Notes under the pieces: generated by a model
Seen by the model: only the letters and a program-made list of their open reading frames with translations
The model's database searches: none
What the model was told of the DNA's origin: nothing
DNA from: Algoriphagus resistens
GTDB taxonomy: Bacteria; Bacteroidota; Bacteroidia; Cytophagales; Cyclobacteriaceae
NCBI RefSeq assembly: GCF_001442615.1
Contig: NZ_LMXN01000005.1
Span: forward strand, 1-64,000
Reading direction: 5' to 3'
DNA length: 64,000 nt
Shown here: piece by piece, positions 17,046 through 25,801 of the stretch
Layout of the letters: the number at the start of each line of letters is the position of its first letter
Numbering within the stretch: the stretch's first letter is position 1
Translations under genes and position numbers: made by a program

Positions 17046-18752
17046 ATGAACTTTGAACAAGAAAAGGCAAATACAAAAACGCCTTTCATGAGCAAAAAGA
17101 TAATTGTCCCCATAGTAGCTGTGGGTGTACTGGCAGTAGTCCTGCTATTGTTTTTCACACAGCGCAGATCTGACATCACCGATGAACTGGAGAAGAGCCT
17201 AACTGGTGAGAGCACGGGTGTTTTAGCACAGTCTGATCATGTAGAGGATATCCGTACTTTTTATGCAGATAGGAATTATCTGGAAGTTTGGCTCTTCAAT
17301 GGCTCTCTTTCCAATTCCGGAGATAAACTGCTAAAGCAGATTGAAAATGCCAAATACGATGGTTTGCAGCCAGCTGATTACCATTTGGAGGAAATCTATG
17401 AACTCTCTTCAAACCCTGACAAGGAAAATAAGAAATTCAGAAATCTCTCATCTCAGGATAAAGTCAGTTTGGAGCTGATGCTGAGCGATGCATTTTTGAC
17501 TTTGGTACATGACTTGGTAAAAGGGAAAGTTGATCCTTCTACGTTGGATCCCAGCTGGAAATTTGAAGAGAAAGAAACAGATGTGAACTTCACTGCTTTA
17601 CTAGAGGAAGTGGCAAATGGAAGCTCTGTGGAGAAAATTTTTGAGGAACTCTATCCTCATTCAGAATTATATGTACAGGGAAGGAAAGCTATCGAAGAGC
17701 TTTATCAGATTCAAAAGAATGATACGCTTTCCTGGGATTTTGAATCGGTAGACGGAGCGATCAAAGTGGGGGAAAAGCATAATGCTATACCTGCTTTACG
17801 GAAGCGATTGATCTTTTGGGATTTTTTGAAGCCTTATACTATGAAAGACCCGACTTTGTTTGATTCCACCATGTTTGCCGGCCTTCAGAACTATCAGGAA
17901 GCCAATGGGATGAATCCAGATGGTGTAATTGGGGCGTTGGTGGCTGAATCACTAAATAAATCCCCTCAAGATCTGATCGATATTGCTTCTATTAATATGG
18001 AGCGGCTTCGCTGGATGCCACAGATGGATTGGGGCCAGGAAATGGTGGTAGTGAATATTGCTAATTACCAATTGGATTACCTTGATAAGAAAGATACGGT
18101 TTTTACAGCTAAAGTAATCGTAGGTAAGGAATACAATGAATCACCGACATTCACTTCACCGATGAGTTATATTGTGTTCAGCCCGTATTGGAATATTCCT
18201 GAGTCTATAACCAATAATGAGATTATCCCATCCATTAAGAAAAACAAGGGGTACCTGGCAGAGAAAAATATGGAAGTAGTTTCTGATTCCGGTGAACCTG
18301 TGAAAATGAAAAATGTGAATTGGAATGATGCCGAGAAAGATTTCCCCTATCGGATCCGTCAAAAGCCTGGAGGAGATAATTCACTTGGGCTGGTAAAGTT
18401 TATGTTTCCCAACGAATATAATATCTATATCCATGATACCCCCGCGAGAAGCCTTTTCGAAAAGGAAAATAGGGCACTGAGTCATGGATGTATCCGAATC
18501 CAGAATCCTGATCAGTTCGCCAAAATTCTACTCGATGAAAAGGAATGGGATGATGAAAAGATCCAGGAAGCCATGCATCAGGATGAAGAAACGATAGTGG
18601 AGCTAGATAAAAAGATTCCTGTTGTCCTATTGTACATGACCTTCTGGGCTGATCAAAATGGTAAAGCCAATTTTAGATCGGATGTATATGATCGGGATGA
18701 AGCACTATTAAAAGCGTTGCAAAGCAAAAGATCAAGCTTGGATAAGGCTTGA
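17046..18752 (+). CDS. L,D-transpeptidase, YcbB/LdtD type (second copy)
   Basis: A 568-residue paralogue of the preceding gene, with the same order of scaffold, peptidoglycan-binding (MFAGLQNYQEANGMNPDGVIG) and YkuD domains, and an intact active site SHGCIRIQNP. Instead of a cleavable signal it has a basic cytoplasmic tail and one membrane anchor (KKIIVPIVAVGVLAVVLLLF, about 17-36), so it should stay in the inner membrane. A later ATG at 17088 would give a shorter tail. It is richer in Asp, Glu and Lys than the first copy. Its 3' end overlaps the convergent third transpeptidase by 21 bases. Confidence 0.92.
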   Translation: MNFEQEKANTKTPFMSKKIIVPIVAVGVLAVVLLLFFTQRRSDITDELEKSLTGESTGVLAQSDHVEDIRTFYADRNYLEVWLFNGSLSNSGDKLLKQIENAKYDGLQPADYHLEEIYELSSNPDKENKKFRNLSSQDKVSLELMLSDAFLTLVHDLVKGKVDPSTLDPSWKFEEKETDVNFTALLEEVANGSSVEKIFEELYPHSELYVQGRKAIEELYQIQKNDTLSWDFESVDGAIKVGEKHNAIPALRKRLIFWDFLKPYTMKDPTLFDSTMFAGLQNYQEANGMNPDGVIGALVAESLNKSPQDLIDIASINMERLRWMPQMDWGQEMVVVNIANYQLDYLDKKDTVFTAKVIVGKEYNESPTFTSPMSYIVFSPYWNIPESITNNEIIPSIKKNKGYLAEKNMEVVSDSGEPVKMKNVNWNDAEKDFPYRIRQKPGGDNSLGLVKFMFPNEYNIYIHDTPARSLFEKENRALSHGCIRIQNPDQFAKILLDEKEWDDEKIQEAMHQDEETIVELDKKIPVVLLYMTFWADQNGKANFRSDVYDRDEALLKALQSKRSSLDKA

Positions 18753-18755
18753 TTT
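18729..18755. terminator. Shared hairpin at convergent transpeptidase ends
   Basis: ATCAAGC (18731-18737) pairs with GCTTGAT (18747-18753), extended by one G-U and one A-T pair, around a 9-base loop. It lies in the 21-base overlap between two convergent coding ends. There is no long T-tract, so its action as a terminator is uncertain. Confidence 0.35.
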
Positions 18756-19421
18756 GGTAAGATAATTATCGTCTTTACCATAGATAAAGAGCAAAGATCC
18801 TTCCTTGATCATGTCGATGGCTTTGGCAGAAAGCTCACTTGGAAGTGCCGGACATCCTAAACTTCGCCCCAATCTTCCTACCGACTTTGCAAATTCTTCA
18901 CTGGCATAATCTGCCCCATGGATTACAATGGCACGGTTTCTTGCCTGATCGTTAAAGCCTTGTTCCAAGCCGTCCAACCGGAGCGAATATCCATGTTTTC
19001 CGGAGTATGTTTCGGCGGTTTTATAAAATCCTAAGCTACTTTTGAAAGATTCCGGTTGATTTGAAAAAGCTTTTGCCATCAGATCTCCAGAATTCCTTCC
19101 GTGGGATACTACCGAATTCATGAGGATTTTCCCCTTTTCCGGGTCGATGATCCACATTCTTTTGGCAGTAGAAGGCATACTGAAATCAATCACAGTCAGG
19201 ACTTTTGATTTGAGGTTGTCTTTCATTTTGGTCCAGCCTTGGTAAGCCAATAGGAAGACCTCCTTGGAAGGCAAAGCTCCTGTGGAGGCATGCAAGCCAT
19301 CATATAGGGTTGTGACAGGATCGATGGAGATGGTGATTGTTGGGCTTTTTACGTTGAAGTCTGGATGGGGGAAACTTCCTATGAATAAAAGGAAGGTAAT
19401 TGCAATGGTTTGATAAAGCAT
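18732..19421 (-). CDS. Exported L,D-transpeptidase-like protein, YkuD_2 family
   Basis: A 229-residue protein with a signal peptide (MLYQTIAITFLLFIGSFPHP). The domain belongs to the murein L,D-transpeptidase catalytic family PF13645: MWIIDPEKGKILMNSVVSHG, GFYKTAETYSGKHGYSLRLDG, RAIVIHGADYASE and the Cys motif RLGRSLGCPALPSE near 191-204. It is more distant from the two YcbB-type enzymes than they are from each other, but lies tail-to-tail with them. In some genomes this family is annotated only as a hypothetical protein. A role in peptidoglycan trimming or crosslinking is inferred. Confidence 0.85.
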   Translation of the reverse strand: MLYQTIAITFLLFIGSFPHPDFNVKSPTITISIDPVTTLYDGLHASTGALPSKEVFLLAYQGWTKMKDNLKSKVLTVIDFSMPSTAKRMWIIDPEKGKILMNSVVSHGRNSGDLMAKAFSNQPESFKSSLGFYKTAETYSGKHGYSLRLDGLEQGFNDQARNRAIVIHGADYASEEFAKSVGRLGRSLGCPALPSELSAKAIDMIKEGSLLFIYGKDDNYLTKSSLIQA

Positions 19422-19580
19422 AAGTAGTTGGGTGATTTTGCAAATTTAGGAGGATATCCCGTGAGATCAAACGAACTTGGAGTCAGTCTCTTATGGATTT
19501 TCCATAAAACTTGTGAAATTCTTCCGGGAACCTTCTAACCAAGTTTCTCCGTTCTTGGCTTGATGAGATGACATTGTGAT

Positions 19581-19610
19581 TTTGGTACCAATTATTATTC
19601 TGTAATTTTG
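19581..19610 (+). promoter_or_regulatory. Promoter of the queD-folE operon
   Basis: TTTG (19581-19584), an 18-base spacer and TAATTTTG (19603-19610) match the Bacteroidota sigma-A consensus closely. The start of transcription should be near 19615, giving a leader of about 100 bases before queD. Confidence 0.75.
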
Positions 19611-19614
19611 CGTT

Positions 19615-19715
19615 CCGAAAATTATTCCACTGTAGGTCAGTGCCATCCTTGTACTGTAACAGTGAGAACCGAAAATAATTCAAACAAAATAGAAAAGTGG
19701 CTGTTTCAGCATTCC
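19615..19715 (+). promoter_or_regulatory. Structured 5' leader of queD with repeats and competing hairpins
   Basis: The leader opens with CCGAAAATTATTC (19615-19627), repeated with one change at 19669-19681. Between them CACTG (19628-19632) can pair with CAGTG (19638-19642), or CACTGT (19628-19633) with ACAGTG (19659-19664). The inner CAGT (19638-19641) could also pair with ACTG (19653-19656). These pairings exclude each other, as expected for a switch. I do not recognise a known preQ1, tetrahydrofolate or cobalamin riboswitch here. Confidence 0.35.
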
Positions 19716-20126
19716 ATGAAAGTATCAGTATTTAGAAAAGAACATTTCAATGCAGCCCATAGACTCCACAATTCTGAATGGTCAGACAAACAGAATCTAG
19801 CGGTTTTTGGGAAATGTAATAATCCTAATTTTCATGGTCACAATTATGAATTGGTCGTAAAACTAAGAGGGGAAATAGATCCTCAGACAGGCTACGTATA
19901 CGATATGAAAGTGCTCAGTGACCTGATCAAAGAGCATGTTTTAAGGAAATTAGATCACAAAAATTTAAACCTGGATACCGATGAATTCAAAGAACTTAAC
20001 CCAACCGCTGAAAACATTGCAGTGGTTATTTGGAATATTTTAAGGGAAAAGATTGATCGAAAATTCGAGTTAACGATTCGACTTTATGAAACAGAAAGAA
20101 ACTTTGTTGAATACGATGGGAATTAA
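19716..20126 (+). CDS. queD: 6-carboxytetrahydropterin synthase (QueD/PTPS family)
   Basis: The protein is 136 residues long from the ATG at 19716. An in-frame ATG at 19608 would add 36 residues without family similarity and would lie upstream of the predicted transcription start, so it is rejected. Motifs are FRKEHFNAAHRL (zinc His), FGKCNNPNFHGHNYELVV (Cys and the HGH zinc ligands), YVYDMKVLSDLI, LDHKNLNLD and PTAENIAVVIW. The enzyme converts dihydroneopterin triphosphate, the FolE product, into the queuosine precursor CPH4. It is directly followed by folE, which overlaps its stop. Confidence 0.92.
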   Translation: MKVSVFRKEHFNAAHRLHNSEWSDKQNLAVFGKCNNPNFHGHNYELVVKLRGEIDPQTGYVYDMKVLSDLIKEHVLRKLDHKNLNLDTDEFKELNPTAENIAVVIWNILREKIDRKFELTIRLYETERNFVEYDGN

Positions 20127-20790
20127 TATTGCCCGGGCATCTGCTGAGGATATCGGAGATGAACATGTAGGTACCTCCCTGGAAACGCCCCTGAGGGAAG
20201 ATGCTTTTGAGATGGATGATGACCTGAAGGTCGAATTGATAGAAAAGCACTTTCGTGAGATCATGCATATCATGGGCTTGGATCTAACAGATGACAGTCT
20301 CAAAGGTACTCCGAATCGTGTGGCAAAGATGTATGTGAAGGAAGTATTCAGCGGTCTCAACCCAAAAAATAAGCCTGTAGCAAAGCTTTTTGAAAATAAA
20401 TACAAATACAATGAGATGCTGGTAGAGAAGAATATCACATTCTTTTCACACTGCGAGCATCACTTCGTGCCGATTCACGGCAAAGCCCATGTGGCTTATA
20501 TTTCCAACGGATCTGTAATCGGTCTCTCCAAAATCAACCGGATTGTACAGTACTTTTCCCAGCGTCCGCAAGTGCAGGAGCGGCTGACTATGCAGATCGG
20601 GAATGAGCTGGTGGAGGCTCTTGGAACTGACGACGTGGCCGTGATCATGGATGCAGATCACATGTGCGTGAGCTCTAGAGGAGTGAAGGATACAACAAGT
20701 AGCACCCTGACGTCGTTCTACTCAGGTAAGTTTGAAAAAGACGAGCAAACCCGAAATGAATTTCTGAAGTATATCAGTTTGGAAAGGTAA
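20116..20790 (+). CDS. folE: GTP cyclohydrolase I
   Basis: The start is taken at the ATG at 20116, inside the last codons of queD; an in-frame ATG at 20086 is possible but would add 10 residues that overlap queD. The 224-residue enzyme turns GTP into dihydroneopterin triphosphate for folate and queuosine. Motifs are GTPNRVAKMYVKEVFSGL, the zinc-ligand region FFSHCEHHFVPIHGKAHVAY, GLSKINRIVQYFSQRPQVQE and DADHMCVSSRGVKD. Both zinc Cys residues are present, so it is the zinc-dependent FolE1 type. A terminator follows. Confidence 0.95.
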   Translation: MGINIARASAEDIGDEHVGTSLETPLREDAFEMDDDLKVELIEKHFREIMHIMGLDLTDDSLKGTPNRVAKMYVKEVFSGLNPKNKPVAKLFENKYKYNEMLVEKNITFFSHCEHHFVPIHGKAHVAYISNGSVIGLSKINRIVQYFSQRPQVQERLTMQIGNELVEALGTDDVAVIMDADHMCVSSRGVKDTTSSTLTSFYSGKFEKDEQTRNEFLKYISLER

Positions 20791-20816
20791 TTTTGAACTA
20801 CTAAACCAACATTGAA

Positions 20817-20843
20817 AACCGGGCTGAGAGGCTCGGTTTTTTT
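20817..20843 (+). terminator. Rho-independent terminator after folE
   Basis: A GC-rich stem (AACCGGGC at 20817-20824 with GCTCGGTT at 20831-20838, one G-U pair) closes a 6-base loop and runs into seven T residues. It is 26 bases after the folE stop. Confidence 0.85.
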
Positions 20844-21256
20844 AATTTAGCGACTTGGTTTAACCGCGGTACGCAGGTTTCGTGAGACTTTGGTGTTACA
20901 AATCCCAAAGTGAAAATAGCGAAAAACAAGGGCTAATTCTTTTTTTACCACAAAATACCCAGGGATAGCAGATTTTGTGATCATTCTAAATAGATCTTGC
21001 GGAGGTATCCTGCATAGACCTTAATCCTTGACCAGCCGATACCGACCGATGTAAATATCTAAATTAGCAGAGCGATTGTCCTTTGAAAATTCCTATACAC
21101 TACCACTTTTCTCTAATATGAACTCCCCGGAAAGGATTAGGATATCAATAGACGCATGTTATACTTGGAGGTTTTTCTCAAAAACGAATGTGATTTGATA
21201 ATCGCTATTTGAGAATAGTTTGCAGTCAGTTACTTGTAGTAGAAAACTGAACGGGT
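20844..21256. other. Intergenic region without a recognised gene
   Basis: The 413 bases between the folE terminator and the end of the CPBP gene contain no convincing coding frame. A short GC-rich patch lies near 20864-20885. I see no tRNA or known RNA family. Confidence 0.5.
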
Positions 21257-21976
21257 TCACTGCATCTTGATCAGCATTCCTACTCCGTTCCCAAGGTTAT
21301 GGGAAATTAAGGCCAATAGAATACTGCCGCTTTTAATTGTAATCCAACCCAAAATTAAACCATAAAACAAAGACCAGAGAAAAGGGGTGAGGTGAAATGC
21401 CAGCTCAAAACTTTCTGTAAGAAAAAGTCCATGTGCCATTCCAAATAATAATGCGGTTGTCCAGAGAGCTGGATTGAGAAAAGTATTCTTGCTTTTCAAC
21501 ACCTTAAGTAACAGACCATGCATTATGCCCCGGTAGGCAATTTCCTCATCGATTCCCGGCATGGAAAATTGAAACAGTAGTGTTTCTAGATCGAATATTC
21601 TACCATGAGAGAAATAGACATAGGTACTATGGATCAGCCAAACGATGGCTATAATTCCAACTCCAGTGTAAATAAAATTCTTATCCTGCTTAAAAGTTAA
21701 AAAGTAATCACCAAGAGGAAATTTTCTATAAACTGCTAAGAAAATAATACTCCCTAGAATAGCAAATAGTTTTCCTGACCAATTCCAGCTTGAAACCCCG
21801 ATTCTAGCTTCGGGATATTGGATAGGAATATATACTAGGATCTGGTGGAAGAAATAATAGACGAAAAAAGCTCCTAAAATTTTCAGCGTGTCCATATTTC
21901 TGTCTTTCAAAAAGATAAATATGATTGGAAAGACAATCGCCATCTGAAGCAAGTCCTCTGCTATAAATCTAATCAT
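21257..21976 (-). CDS. CPBP-family intramembrane metalloprotease
   Basis: A 239-residue membrane protein with seven or eight hydrophobic segments. The conserved CPBP (Abi) motifs are present: MPGIDEEIAYRGIMHGLLL (EExxxR, about residue 142 on), LLFGMAHGL (FxxxH) and ALISHNLGNG near the C-terminus. These residues form the active site of Rce1-type proteases. Bacterial members process or protect against peptides, and in most species the substrate is unknown. It is monocistronic. Confidence 0.88.
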   Translation of the reverse strand: MIRFIAEDLLQMAIVFPIIFIFLKDRNMDTLKILGAFFVYYFFHQILVYIPIQYPEARIGVSSWNWSGKLFAILGSIIFLAVYRKFPLGDYFLTFKQDKNFIYTGVGIIAIVWLIHSTYVYFSHGRIFDLETLLFQFSMPGIDEEIAYRGIMHGLLLKVLKSKNTFLNPALWTTALLFGMAHGLFLTESFELAFHLTPFLWSLFYGLILGWITIKSGSILLALISHNLGNGVGMLIKMQ

Positions 21977-22085
21977 CTTGACTGTCAGTGGTAACCAACG
22001 TTTGACGTCTCTTTATCACTACTGTTTTCAATTTTTCGGGGTTTCTTTAACCAATTACTACTTTCTTCTCAACAAACTGTTAATC

Positions 22086-23609
22086 CTATTTTCTATTCTC
22101 CAAAATCAAAACGCTTGGGATCTCATCGACTCCCCGGATGACAAGTTTCGTGTATTCTAGCGCGTTGTGTGCATAGGAGCCTAGTACTATGTCCATGTCT
22201 CCGTCTCCATCTAAATCTCCCACATCCATGGTTAGCCATTTTCCCAGCGCGGCTTCAGGGATGTATTTGGGTTGGAAAATCATGTTCCCCTTGTTTTCAA
22301 AAAGCAAGAATTGCTGTTCCGGATTTTCAAGTTCATCATAAAACCCAATGCTTGCCAGATCCAAATCCCCGTCTCCATCATAGTCAACTGCCATAGCTTT
22401 GGCAGCTCCATACTGCGGATAAAACCAGGATTCTTCAAAAATGCCATCCCCTCTATTTTCATAAATACGAAACCCGTGATAAGGTTTTGGTACGGATGAA
22501 TAATCCCAATTATCCCCATTGCTGACTAAAAGATCCACTAGCCCATCCTCATTGAAATCATGCACCTCAAAATAACTGGAACCCATCACGGGTGAGAATT
22601 TTAACAGAACATTCTCCGGTTCAAATTGCCCATTTTCCTTAGTATAGAAAACCGATATCCGCTCATTTCCTTGGCAAAAAAGTGCTATAATATCGAGATT
22701 CCCATCATTATTTAGATCTGTTAGTTCGATCTTCCTAGCCCCGGCTCCACCGAGCTGAACGGGTTCTGAGTCCAGGTTGCCATCGGCATAAATAGCTATG
22801 TGTCCCCCGTGATTTCCATAGTTACATAGCACAAAATCCGGTTTTCCGTCCTTTTCAATGTCCTCCCAAACTCCATAGACGGGCCTGGGGAGGTTGTCCA
22901 TCATCATCTTCCAGCTGTCGGAATTTAAATCCATCTGATAAAGAGCCCCTTCTGATAGATCGCTGGGGGCGATAGTGCCTACCGTAATGAAGTTATATAC
23001 ATTAGGAGCTTTCTTAAGAAAATGTACTGCTGGACTGGAGGTGGAAGGAAGTGTGAAAAATTCATCGCTTTGAACCTTCACATAAAGTTGATTGGAATTG
23101 GCATCTGCGATCAACAGTTCCGCCCTGTCTTCATTGATTGCAACCAGACTTGTTTTTGGACTTTGGATTCCTTCTATGAAAAGTGTTTTGGCAACAAATC
23201 CTTCTAGGAGTATAGGAGTTTCTTTTGTTTGTTGGAGAGGTAAGTCTATCGGTGCTTCCGAGGTGTAGAAATCAACGATGGACTGGAAATCTTCATTGCT
23301 GATGAGTGCTGAGGAAGAGTAAACCCCCAGCTTTTTGATGAAGGTAATTTCATCAGGTGATTTGTTTTCCCATACTTCCAGGCTATCCTGAGCTGCTTTG
23401 ATGCCCATAAAGGCGGCCATTTGTGGCAAAACCTGTTTTCTCCATACCTCTTTCGGCAGTAGGGAAGGTGCCGCATATGTATGGCAGGAGGCGCAGTAGC
23501 TTTCTGCCAATATTCTTCCTCTCAGCAAAGCCTCCTGTTGCGCTTGGACCCCAGAGCAAAGGTAAAAGCCCAAGGTTACAAGAACGATATATTTGTGAAC
23601 AGAAGACAT
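22086..23609 (-). CDS. Exported FG-GAP/VCBS repeat protein with N-terminal cytochrome c site
   Basis: A 507-residue secreted protein with a signal peptide ending GVQAQ. A c-type haem motif CASCH lies at about 39-43. After it come FG-GAP/VCBS repeats with calcium-binding loops: DLNNDGNLDIIALF, DFNEDGLVDLLVSNG, DYDGDGDLDLASIGF and DLDGDGDMDIVLGSY. The repeats should form a beta-propeller. Proteins of this make-up often accompany the PSCyt/DUF1501 cassettes of Planctomycetes and Bacteroidota; such a cassette is present at 35558-42049. The partner of the haem is not known. Confidence 0.85.
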   Translation of the reverse strand: MSSVHKYIVLVTLGFYLCSGVQAQQEALLRGRILAESYCASCHTYAAPSLLPKEVWRKQVLPQMAAFMGIKAAQDSLEVWENKSPDEITFIKKLGVYSSSALISNEDFQSIVDFYTSEAPIDLPLQQTKETPILLEGFVAKTLFIEGIQSPKTSLVAINEDRAELLIADANSNQLYVKVQSDEFFTLPSTSSPAVHFLKKAPNVYNFITVGTIAPSDLSEGALYQMDLNSDSWKMMMDNLPRPVYGVWEDIEKDGKPDFVLCNYGNHGGHIAIYADGNLDSEPVQLGGAGARKIELTDLNNDGNLDIIALFCQGNERISVFYTKENGQFEPENVLLKFSPVMGSSYFEVHDFNEDGLVDLLVSNGDNWDYSSVPKPYHGFRIYENRGDGIFEESWFYPQYGAAKAMAVDYDGDGDLDLASIGFYDELENPEQQFLLFENKGNMIFQPKYIPEAALGKWLTMDVGDLDGDGDMDIVLGSYAHNALEYTKLVIRGVDEIPSVLILENRK

Positions 23610-23760
23610 TCCTCGTCTAAATTAAAACCTCTGATTTTAGGACCCACCTGATTGGAGTGTAAGTTAATTCTTCAAGGTATAATTGTCCTGAGAAAATTTC
23701 AATTGGAATATTCTTTTGAACTTTTTTATTCAAGCTTATTTAATTAGTAAATTAAACTTT

Positions 23761-24897
23761 ATGAAGAATTTTTTACTGACAACTTTTTTAGCAGCCTTGA
23801 TAGCTTGTGAAGAAAAAACGGAAGAAACAGGATCTTCGGCCAACATTCCTGAGCTGGTGATTACCGATAGTCTGGTGATTGAGAACTTGACCCAACTGGC
23901 TTTTATTGATGTAATGGAAGACCATTCGGAATATTTGTTTTATGACTTTAAGACCAGTGAGTTCTTTAGAGTAGATAAATCAGGAGTAATCCTACTAAAA
24001 GCGAATCGAAGTGAAGAAGGGAAGGATAGTTATAAATCCACTTACTTTTCTACAGCTCACTATATGAAGGATGACCAGATTCTAGTGCTGACCCATGGAC
24101 ATGCATCTATCTATGATCTTGATTTTAATTTAGTTGATTCAAAAAAGATTGATTTTGAACTGGTTTCCCGAACTGTAGGGGGAAGTCGAGCTGCACTTAC
24201 ATTTGCTAAGTATTTGTACACTTTTTCTTTAGATATTACGGGAGATGTTGAGGCAATAGTTGGATCTGAAGAATTCAGTATAGCTTACCCTTTTATGACC
24301 ATTCGAGATATCAATTCACTTGACAAGCTGCATAAGAGTTATATACCGAAAGAAACACAAATGGCTTTAAATCCGGGGCAATACTATAATCTGGATCCAA
24401 TTGTTAAAATAGTGAAGGATGAGATGTATGCGATTTTTCCCAATTCTCCTGAAATGTATGTCTATGAGTTTCCTGAAATGAAACTGAAAACATTTTGGCA
24501 GCTGAGACCTGGGGATGAGTATAAACAAATTAAACCAAGCAATCCGGATATTGGATTGGATGGATTCTTCCAATCCTTAGCGGCCTCCGAATACAAAGGA
24601 TTTGCCTTTTCCAATGGATATTTACTGACCTTTTTTGAGGGTGGAACTCCCCAAAGTGAAATTGATGCGCTTCCAAATAGGACTGTAGGCAGTGCAGAGT
24701 TCAATGACTTAGTAAAAAGGTATAAGTCGAAATATCATTACCAAATATTTAAAGGTCAGGATAAAATCTGGCAGGGGGATTTAGATGTCAATCTCTGGTC
24801 AGTTCGTGATATTCTTTATTCTAACGCTAAGCCCGGTGAAGACCCAGAGGCAGTGGAAAAGGATATGCAGACTTTTTATTTTTATGAGTTGAAGTAG
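23761..24897 (+). CDS. Lipoprotein, probably beta-propeller (DUF4221-like)
   Basis: The start at 23761 gives a 378-residue protein with a clear lipoprotein signal (MKNFLLTTFLAALIACEE, Cys16); an ATG at 23716 upstream would add 15 residues before it. The rest has repeating strand patterns such as FIDVMEDHSEYLFYDFKTSEFFRVD and VKDEMYAIFPNSPEMYVYE, which fit a propeller of the DUF4221 or 6-bladed type found in Bacteroidota. No catalytic motif is visible. Function unknown; its neighbours do not help. Confidence 0.6.
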   Translation: MKNFLLTTFLAALIACEEKTEETGSSANIPELVITDSLVIENLTQLAFIDVMEDHSEYLFYDFKTSEFFRVDKSGVILLKANRSEEGKDSYKSTYFSTAHYMKDDQILVLTHGHASIYDLDFNLVDSKKIDFELVSRTVGGSRAALTFAKYLYTFSLDITGDVEAIVGSEEFSIAYPFMTIRDINSLDKLHKSYIPKETQMALNPGQYYNLDPIVKIVKDEMYAIFPNSPEMYVYEFPEMKLKTFWQLRPGDEYKQIKPSNPDIGLDGFFQSLAASEYKGFAFSNGYLLTFFEGGTPQSEIDALPNRTVGSAEFNDLVKRYKSKYHYQIFKGQDKIWQGDLDVNLWSVRDILYSNAKPGEDPEAVEKDMQTFYFYELK

Positions 24898-25002
24898 CAA
24901 ACTTTTCTAATTTAAAAGTTATGCTAAATTACATCACAAAGAGAGAAATCAACATTTAAATCCAAATCACCATATAGCCTTCAAACGACAAATTATAATT
25001 AT

Positions 25003-25089
25003 ATGAAAAAGAGCATGACCAAAAAGTCACACACTGGGATGATTATAATGCATGCGAGATTCCATCTGACCATTTTAAAACAATTATAA
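25003..25089 (+). CDS. Possible 28-residue basic peptide upstream of the secreted protein
   Basis: An ATG at 25003 opens 28 codons and stops at 25089, five bases before the next start. The peptide begins MKKSMTKKSHTGMIIMHAR and is basic with a hydrophobic end. The close spacing suggests a leader peptide or a small co-translated protein, but an open frame of this size can arise by chance and I recognise no family. Confidence 0.25.
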   Translation: MKKSMTKKSHTGMIIMHARFHLTILKQL

Positions 25090-25093
25090 ACAC

Positions 25094-25786
25094 ATGAAAC
25101 TTGTTTTTTGCCAACTATTAAGCCTTTGCTTGTTTTTAAATCTCAGTACGGTTCAAGCAAATGAACACGTGATAATTTACCAATTGGAAAAACCAAATTA
25201 TAGACTGGAAATAGAATCCCTGCCAGAATTACCAGGCAATACAAAAGGAAGTTCAGAAGGAGCGAATATGATTCAATATTTGGGGCCAGCAGCTCAGGTA
25301 TTTGATGAATTCTTCCCGGGGGTGGTAGTAGAAACCAATTCTGAGTGGAGTAATCAAGTGATAAGAATGACCATCTATGCTGATGAAATTGAACTCACAC
25401 CTGGTTTAAAGAGTCAAATTTTGTCTGATTTAGCTGAAAATGGAAAAGGTGTCATCAGAATCGAGGAGTCATTGAAAGACATTTATTGTCTTTCGGTTGC
25501 AGATACCAAGTTATACGACAAAGCTATTTTCAAGAATAATAGAGGGACGGTGAAAAGTAGCTCCAGTGGGACTGATTATTTGGAGTTGAAGGGGTATTCC
25601 TTGATGGAAATTGCAGATAAACTGTCGGAAAAAATTGGTTTTCAGTATATTTATGAGGGCGATGCTAATGATAAACTTAAAGTGGACTTGGATACCCATG
25701 ATCTTGAATCAATCGCCGAATCCTTTGGAAAAGCGGGTGTTATATCAACGGTTTGCCAAAAGGATTTCAAAAAAATAATTCTTTAA
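25094..25786 (+). CDS. Secreted protein of unknown function
   Basis: A 230-residue protein with a signal peptide (MKLVFCQLLSLCLFLNLSTVQA). I do not recognise the family with certainty. The last 65 residues (LKGYSLMEIADKLSEKIGFQ, then a YEGDANDKLKVDLDTHDL stretch) resemble the small mixed alpha/beta domain found in STN or DUF3738-type proteins. A single mature Cys in DIYCLSVADTKLYD and one in STVCQKDFKK could form a disulfide. It lies 15 bases before the phosphotriesterase-like gene, so the two are probably in one operon. Confidence 0.6.
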   Translation: MKLVFCQLLSLCLFLNLSTVQANEHVIIYQLEKPNYRLEIESLPELPGNTKGSSEGANMIQYLGPAAQVFDEFFPGVVVETNSEWSNQVIRMTIYADEIELTPGLKSQILSDLAENGKGVIRIEESLKDIYCLSVADTKLYDKAIFKNNRGTVKSSSSGTDYLELKGYSLMEIADKLSEKIGFQYIYEGDANDKLKVDLDTHDLESIAESFGKAGVISTVCQKDFKKIIL

Positions 25787-25801
25787 TAAAACTGGAATGC
25801 A

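Noticed and set aside
20070..20438. Minus-strand frame of 122 codons over the queD/folE junction
   Set aside because: Antisense to two conserved genes; composition is that of a complement strand.
24367..24573. Minus-strand frame of 68 codons inside the DUF4221-like gene
   Set aside because: Antisense shadow with no start signal or motif.
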